A program made the translations under genes and the position numbers. Shown one piece after another: positions 59,916 to 64,000 of a stretch of DNA of 64,000 nucleotides. Source of the stretch: Humitalea sp050632385 (GTDB lineage Bacteria; Pseudomonadota; Alphaproteobacteria; Acetobacterales; Acetobacteraceae); NCBI RefSeq assembly GCF_050632385.1, contig NZ_CP192599.1:5580001-5644000 (forward strand), in the 5' to 3' direction. The notes beneath the pieces were generated by a model. The model saw only the letters and a program-made list of their open reading frames with translations. It was not told where the DNA came from and ran no database searches. Positions within the stretch are counted from its first letter, which is position 1. Each line of letters starts with the position of its first letter.

Positions 59916-60818
59916 ATGACCGATGCTCCCGCCTCCGCCCGCGCGCCGACCGACCACCCGCTGGCCCCCGCCGCGCGCGCCTGGTTCGAATCGCTGCGCG
60001 ACAGGCTCTGTGCCGCCTTCGAGGCCTGCGAGGATGCGCTGGCCAGCGGCCCCCACGCCGATATGCCCCCCGGCCGCTTCGTGCGCACCGCCTGGACCCG
60101 GCCGGAGGGCGGTGGCGGCGTGATGAGCGTGATGCGCGGGCGGGTGTTCGAGAAGGTGGGCGTCAACGTCTCCACCGTGCATGGCGAATTCAGCCCGGCC
60201 TTCCGCGCCCAGATCCCGGGGGCGTCGGAGGATCCGCGCTTCATGGCGACGGGCGTGTCGCTGGTGGCGCATATGCGTTCGCCCCGCGTCGCGGCGGCGC
60301 ATTTCAACACCCGCTTCATCGTGACCGATCGCGGCTGGTTCGGCGGCGGCGGCGACATCACGCCGATGGACATGGCGGCGCCCGAAATGATCGCCGATGC
60401 GGCGCAGTTCCATGCCGCCTTCCAACACGCTTGTGACGAGCACGACCCGAACTACTATCCGAAATTCAAGAAGTGGTGCGACGAGTACTTCTTCCTGCCG
60501 CATCGCAACGAACCGCGCGGGCTTGGCGGCATCTTCTACGACTGGCTCGGTCGTGACGAGCCGCCCGCACGGCTGGATAATCACTTCGCTTTCACCAAGG
60601 ATGTCGGGGAGGCGTTCCTGGAGGTCTACCCCCGCCTGGTCAGCAACCGCATGCACGAAGCCTGGACCCCGGCCGAGCGTGAACACCAACTGGTCCGGCG
60701 CGGCCGCTATGCCGAATTCAACATGATCCACGATCGCGGCACCATTTTCGGGCTCAAGACGGGCGGCAATACGGAGGCGATCCTGATGTCGCTGCCGCCC
60801 GAGGTGAAGTGGCCCTGA
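59916..60818 (+). CDS. hemF: Oxygen-dependent coproporphyrinogen III oxidase
   Basis: A 300-residue HemF. Motifs: EGGGGVMSVMRGRVFEKVGV, NVSTVHGEFSP, ARMRSPRVAAAHFNTRF-like HMRSPRVAAAHFNTRF, WFGGGGDITPM, KFKKWCDEYFFLPHRNEPRG and GLKTGGNTEAILMSLPPEV. It carries out the oxidative decarboxylation of coproporphyrinogen III in haem synthesis and needs O2, so the organism is at least facultatively aerobic. Divergent from petA, which fits joint demand for haem. Confidence 0.97.
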   Translation: MTDAPASARAPTDHPLAPAARAWFESLRDRLCAAFEACEDALASGPHADMPPGRFVRTAWTRPEGGGGVMSVMRGRVFEKVGVNVSTVHGEFSPAFRAQIPGASEDPRFMATGVSLVAHMRSPRVAAAHFNTRFIVTDRGWFGGGGDITPMDMAAPEMIADAAQFHAAFQHACDEHDPNYYPKFKKWCDEYFFLPHRNEPRGLGGIFYDWLGRDEPPARLDNHFAFTKDVGEAFLEVYPRLVSNRMHEAWTPAEREHQLVRRGRYAEFNMIHDRGTIFGLKTGGNTEAILMSLPPEVKWP

Positions 60819-60854
60819 CCGCATCCAGCACCCCCCGCCGCGCGTAACGGGGGC

Positions 60855-61253
60855 ATGGATCGATATCTTCGCATGGCCATCCTCCTCGCCGGGCTGGTCC
60901 CCGTTTCGGCCGGGCTGGCGGGGGCGCTGACCGGCTTCGGGTTCTTGGGCCAGTCCCTGCCGGCCGCCGCCGACAGTCACGCGCGCTACCTGTCGGGGCT
61001 GCTGCTGGGCATCGGCCTGGGCGTCTGGTGGTGCGCCCTGGCGCTGGACCGGCGCCAGGCGGTGTTTGGCGCGCTCTGCGCCCTGGTCGCCATCGGCGGG
61101 CTGGCGCGGCTGGGCGGGCTGTTGCACGGGGTGCCGCCGTTGCCGCACCTGCTGGCTTTGGTCATGGAACTGGGCGTGACCCCAGCGCTATGGGCCTGGT
61201 CGCACCGGCTGCACGGGACGGTTGCGAAGGCGGCGACGCGCCCCCATCCTTGA
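60855..61253 (+). CDS. DUF4345 family membrane protein
   Basis: A 132-residue protein with four predicted membrane helices (MAILLAGLVPVSAGLAGALT, YLSGLLLGIGLGVWWCAL, VFGALCALVAIGGLARL, LLALVMELGVTPALWAWS). The spacing and the SHARYLSGLLLGIGL segment fit DUF4345. Function unknown. ATG 60855, 36 bases after hemF and 25 bases before the iron-sulfur subunit gene. Confidence 0.8.
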   Translation: MDRYLRMAILLAGLVPVSAGLAGALTGFGFLGQSLPAAADSHARYLSGLLLGIGLGVWWCALALDRRQAVFGALCALVAIGGLARLGGLLHGVPPLPHLLALVMELGVTPALWAWSHRLHGTVAKAATRPHP

Positions 61254-61278
61254 TGGCCATCTCATCGAGGCCTGCATC

Positions 61279-61728
61279 ATGATCGAACTCACGGTGAACG
61301 GCCGCGCACATCGGCTGGATATTGAGGCGGATACGCCCCTGCTTTGGGCCCTGCGCGACCATCTGGACCTGCTCGGCACCAAGTACGGCTGCGGCGTCGC
61401 GCAATGCGGCGCCTGTTCCGTGCTGGTCGATGGGCAGGCGATGCGGTCCTGCTCCGTTCCGGTCGAAGCGGTCGTGGGCATGCAGGTCACCACGATCGAG
61501 GCGATTGCCGCCGACCCGGTCGGCGCCAAGGTGACCGCCGCCTGGATCGCCGCCGATGTGCCGCAATGCGGCTATTGCCAGTCGGGCCAGGTGGTCGCGG
61601 CCACCGCGCTGCTGAAGCAGACCCCGAAGCCGTCCGATGCCGAGATCACCGAGGCGATGACCAACCTGTGCCGCTGCGGCACCTACATCGACATCGCCGG
61701 CGCGATCCGCGCCGCCGCGGCGGCCTGA
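61279..61728 (+). CDS. (2Fe-2S) subunit of a molybdenum hydroxylase, IorA-like
   Basis: A 149-residue small subunit of the xanthine oxidase family. N-terminal plant-ferredoxin cluster: KYGCGVAQCGACSVLVDG with a later Cys in MRSCSVPV; C-terminal helical cluster: VPQCGYCQSGQVVAATALL and NLCRCGTYIDI. Closest in length and partner to isoquinoline 1-oxidoreductase alpha subunit. ATG 61279 starts directly at the domain. It is 7 bases from the large subunit. Confidence 0.93.
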   Translation: MIELTVNGRAHRLDIEADTPLLWALRDHLDLLGTKYGCGVAQCGACSVLVDGQAMRSCSVPVEAVVGMQVTTIEAIAADPVGAKVTAAWIAADVPQCGYCQSGQVVAATALLKQTPKPSDAEITEAMTNLCRCGTYIDIAGAIRAAAAA

Positions 61729-61735
61729 GGGGGCG

Positions 61736-63967
61736 ATGATGGACGGTTTCGATTTTCTCCCGCCCGACGCGCCGGTGCTGAACGTGTCCCGCCGCGACGG
61801 GCTTTTGGCCGCCGGCGGGCTGCTGCTGGCCTTTGGCCTGACGTCCCGCGCCCGCGCCCAGGCGGCGCCCCCGCCGCATGCGGCCACGCATGGCCACAAG
61901 GTCCAGGCCTTCCTGCGCCTGACGCCGGACGGGGCGATCCACCTGCTGTCCCCCTTCATCGAAGGCGGCCAGGGCATCTTTACGGGCATGGCCATGCTGG
62001 TGGCCGAGGACATGGACGCCGACCCGCAAAAATTCGTGGTGACCGCCGCCCCGCCATCCGGGCCGGAATTCGCCACGGTGGGCGGCCGGCGGCTGACCGG
62101 CGGGTCGTTTTCCACCCGCACGTCCTACACGACCATGCGGACCGTCGGCGCCACGGCGCGGGCCATGCTGATGCAGGCGGCGGCCGATAAATGGGGCGTG
62201 GACCCGTCCAGCCTGCTGACCGAAACCGGCGTGGTCGCGCATCCGCCGACCGGGCGCCGCGTGACCTATGCCGAATTGGCCGAGGCCGCCGCCGCCCTGA
62301 CTCCGCCGACCGGGCTGGTGCTGAAGGACCCGTCGCGCTTTCGCGTCATCGGCACGCGGGCCAAGCGGCTGGACACGCCGGCCAAATCCACCGGCCAGGC
62401 GCGCTATGCCATCGACACCAAGGTGCCGGACATGCTGCAGGCCAGCGTGGTCCATGCCCCGCGCGGCGGGATGCAGCCGGGTGCGGTGACCAACGGGCCG
62501 GCGGTGCTGGCCATGCCCGGGGTGCATTCGATCCACCCGGTGCCGGGCGGTTTTGCCGTCGTTGCCGATAGTTTCTGGCGCGCCCGCAAGGCCTCGGAGG
62601 CTTTGGAAGCCACCTGGACCGAAGCCGCTGAGGGCCGCCGCGTGCCCGCCGATTTCTCCTCGGCCGGGCATCTGGAACGGTTGAAGGCCGCCGGGCGCAA
62701 CCCGGGCAACCCGGCCGAGCAGGTGGGCGACGTGGACGCCGCCCTGGCCGGTGCCGCCCGCCGCATCCAGGCCGATTATGACGCGCCCTTCCTGGCCCAT
62801 GCCCAGCTTGAGCCCATGAGCACCACGGCGCGGTTCAATCCGGATGGAACGCTGGACCTTTGGGTGCCGAACCAGGCGCCGGAGGCGTTCCAGGCCCTGG
62901 CCGCGCGGGCCGCGGGGCTGGAACCCGCCCAGGTCCGCATCCATTCGCCCCTGCTGGGCGGGTTTTTCGGCCGGCACTTCACCTATGGGCCGGGCAATGC
63001 CTTCCCGCAGGCGATCGCCCTGGCCAAGGCGACCGGACGCCCCGTGAAACTGACCTGGACGCGAGAGGAGGAGTTCAACCGCGACGCCTACCGCCCCCTC
63101 GCCCATGCCCAGTTCGAGGCGGGGCTGGATGCGGCCGGTAAACTCGTCGCCCTGCGCGCCCGCGCGGTGGGCGAAGGCCCCGTGGGCATGCATTTCGGCA
63201 CCGCCCGCATGGGCAACCCGCCGGTGGATACCTCGGTGGTCGAGGGCATTGCCTTCAAGCCCTATCGCATCGCCAACAAGCGCATCGACTACGTGCCGGT
63301 GCCGATGCCCGTCACCATCGGCTTCTGGCGCAGCGTCGGGCATTCGATGAATGATTATTTCTTCGAATCCTTCCTGGACGAATGCGCCGATGCCGGGGGG
63401 CAGGACAAGCTGGCGATGCGCCGCGACTTGCTGGGCCATTCGCCCAGGCACCTGGCCTTGCTGGATGCGGTGGTGGAGATGTCGGGCGGTTGGAAGCCCG
63501 CGGCCTTCGTCGCCGCCGATGGCAGCCGGCGTGCCCGTGGCATCGCCATGGCCAGCCCCTTTGGCAGCGAGACGGCGACCATCGCCGAAGTCTCGGTCCG
63601 GCGCGGCGAAGTCGTGGTGCATGACCTGTGGATCGCGATCGACCCCGGCCGCATCGTGAACCCCGCATTGGTCGAGGCGCAGGTGCGCTCGGCCGCCACC
63701 ATCGGCCTGTCCTCGGCCCTGCTGGAGGAGGTGGTGTTCGAGAATGGCGCGCCGGTGCAGCGCAACTTCGACACCTACCCGATCCTGGCGCGGGACCGGA
63801 TGCCGAACGTGCATGCGCGCATCGTGGAATCCGGTGCGCCGATCGGTGGCGTTGGCGAACCCGGCACGCCGGGCGTGCCGCCGGCGGTGGCGAATGCGGT
63901 CGCCACCCTGACCGGGCAGCGGCTGCGCAGCCTGCCGCTATCGAAGGCGAGGCTGGGCGCGGCTTAG
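61736..63967 (+). CDS. Molybdopterin-binding large subunit, IorB-like
   Basis: A 743-residue molybdenum cofactor subunit of the isoquinoline 1-oxidoreductase beta type. It has a twin-arginine signal (SRRDGLLAAGGLLLAFGL), so the complex is exported folded. Further text typical of the group: FIEGGQGIFTGMAMLVAEDM, AHAQLEPMSTTARFNPDGTL, GGFFGRHFTYGPGNAFPQAI, and VGEPGTPGVPPAVANAVATL, which places the active-site Glu near GGVGEPGTPG. ATG 61736, GAGGGGG upstream. No FAD subunit is present, usual for IorAB, which passes electrons to a cytochrome. The natural substrate (aldehyde or N-heterocycle) is unknown. The gene is complete; 33 bases remain. Confidence 0.92.
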   Translation: MMDGFDFLPPDAPVLNVSRRDGLLAAGGLLLAFGLTSRARAQAAPPPHAATHGHKVQAFLRLTPDGAIHLLSPFIEGGQGIFTGMAMLVAEDMDADPQKFVVTAAPPSGPEFATVGGRRLTGGSFSTRTSYTTMRTVGATARAMLMQAAADKWGVDPSSLLTETGVVAHPPTGRRVTYAELAEAAAALTPPTGLVLKDPSRFRVIGTRAKRLDTPAKSTGQARYAIDTKVPDMLQASVVHAPRGGMQPGAVTNGPAVLAMPGVHSIHPVPGGFAVVADSFWRARKASEALEATWTEAAEGRRVPADFSSAGHLERLKAAGRNPGNPAEQVGDVDAALAGAARRIQADYDAPFLAHAQLEPMSTTARFNPDGTLDLWVPNQAPEAFQALAARAAGLEPAQVRIHSPLLGGFFGRHFTYGPGNAFPQAIALAKATGRPVKLTWTREEEFNRDAYRPLAHAQFEAGLDAAGKLVALRARAVGEGPVGMHFGTARMGNPPVDTSVVEGIAFKPYRIANKRIDYVPVPMPVTIGFWRSVGHSMNDYFFESFLDECADAGGQDKLAMRRDLLGHSPRHLALLDAVVEMSGGWKPAAFVAADGSRRARGIAMASPFGSETATIAEVSVRRGEVVVHDLWIAIDPGRIVNPALVEAQVRSAATIGLSSALLEEVVFENGAPVQRNFDTYPILARDRMPNVHARIVESGAPIGGVGEPGTPGVPPAVANAVATLTGQRLRSLPLSKARLGAA

Positions 63968-64000
63968 AATCGAGGTCGCGCGCGGGTTCCAAAGACCCGC

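Overview
This window is a 64 kb chromosomal segment from a GC-rich alphaproteobacterium, most likely a Rhodospirillales/Acetobacteraceae-type (Roseomonas-like) organism. The evidence is compositional and contextual: very high GC, a bc1 complex encoded as petA-petB-petC, an Usg protein beside groESL with CIRCE operators, a plant/alphaproteobacterial-type GshA, DUF4169 and DUF2339 proteins, and several orphan TctC/Bug-type solute-binding proteins. The exact genus cannot be fixed from sequence reading alone.

Layout. (1) 1-8278 is an accessory island: a large unknown gene running off the left edge on the minus strand with its own promoter, a VapBC-type toxin-antitoxin pair, two overlapping unknown genes, an IS3-family transposase remnant, and the trio DUF3489 / DUF2924 / large serine recombinase. 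It stops at the 3' end of an intact tRNA-Ser(CGA) gene (8279-8368), the probable right boundary. (2) 8424-21004 is core housekeeping: rplU-rpmA-obgE-proB, a CheZ-like phosphatase, an Orn/Lys/Arg decarboxylase and an RMD1-family protein on the minus strand, proA, an exported hydratase-fold protein, nadD, rsfS with a long Lys/Ala repeat tail, and rlmH. (3) 21072-34830 holds a D-2-hydroxyacid dehydrogenase, an AT-rich control region, and a tightly overlapping five-gene operon: glycosyltransferase, 2454-residue type I polyketide synthase, alpha-oxoamine synthase, GNAT-type acyltransferase, KpsS/LipB-like capsule protein. (4) 34811-38225 holds an enoyl-CoA hydratase, usg, and groES-groEL under two CIRCE operators. 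(5) 38274-43874 is catabolic/transport: an amidohydrolase, an exported WD40-cytochrome c fusion and three tandem TctC paralogues. (6) 43871-53828 is core again: a methyltransferase, ubiA, rsmE, gshA, a DUF2339 membrane protein, rplY, pth, ychF, DUF4169. (7) 53863-63967 has a dienelactone hydrolase, a palindrome-rich intergenic element interrupted by a complete IS481-family insertion, mtnP, petABC, hemF, a DUF4345 protein and an IorAB-type molybdenum oxidoreductase.

The most interesting system is the 22339-34830 operon. Its polyketide synthase has one reducing module (KS-AT-DH-degenerate MT-like-ER-KR-ACP) and no thioesterase. The next gene encodes a PLP enzyme of the family that releases acyl chains by decarboxylative condensation with an amino acid, followed by a GNAT protein of the type that can N-acylate such amino-lipids, then a capsule-transferase-like protein. 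The set resembles the rhizobial rkp-1 capsule lipid genes crossed with bacterial ceramide synthesis. I infer production of a sphingoid- or ceramide-like lipid that anchors or primes a surface polysaccharide.
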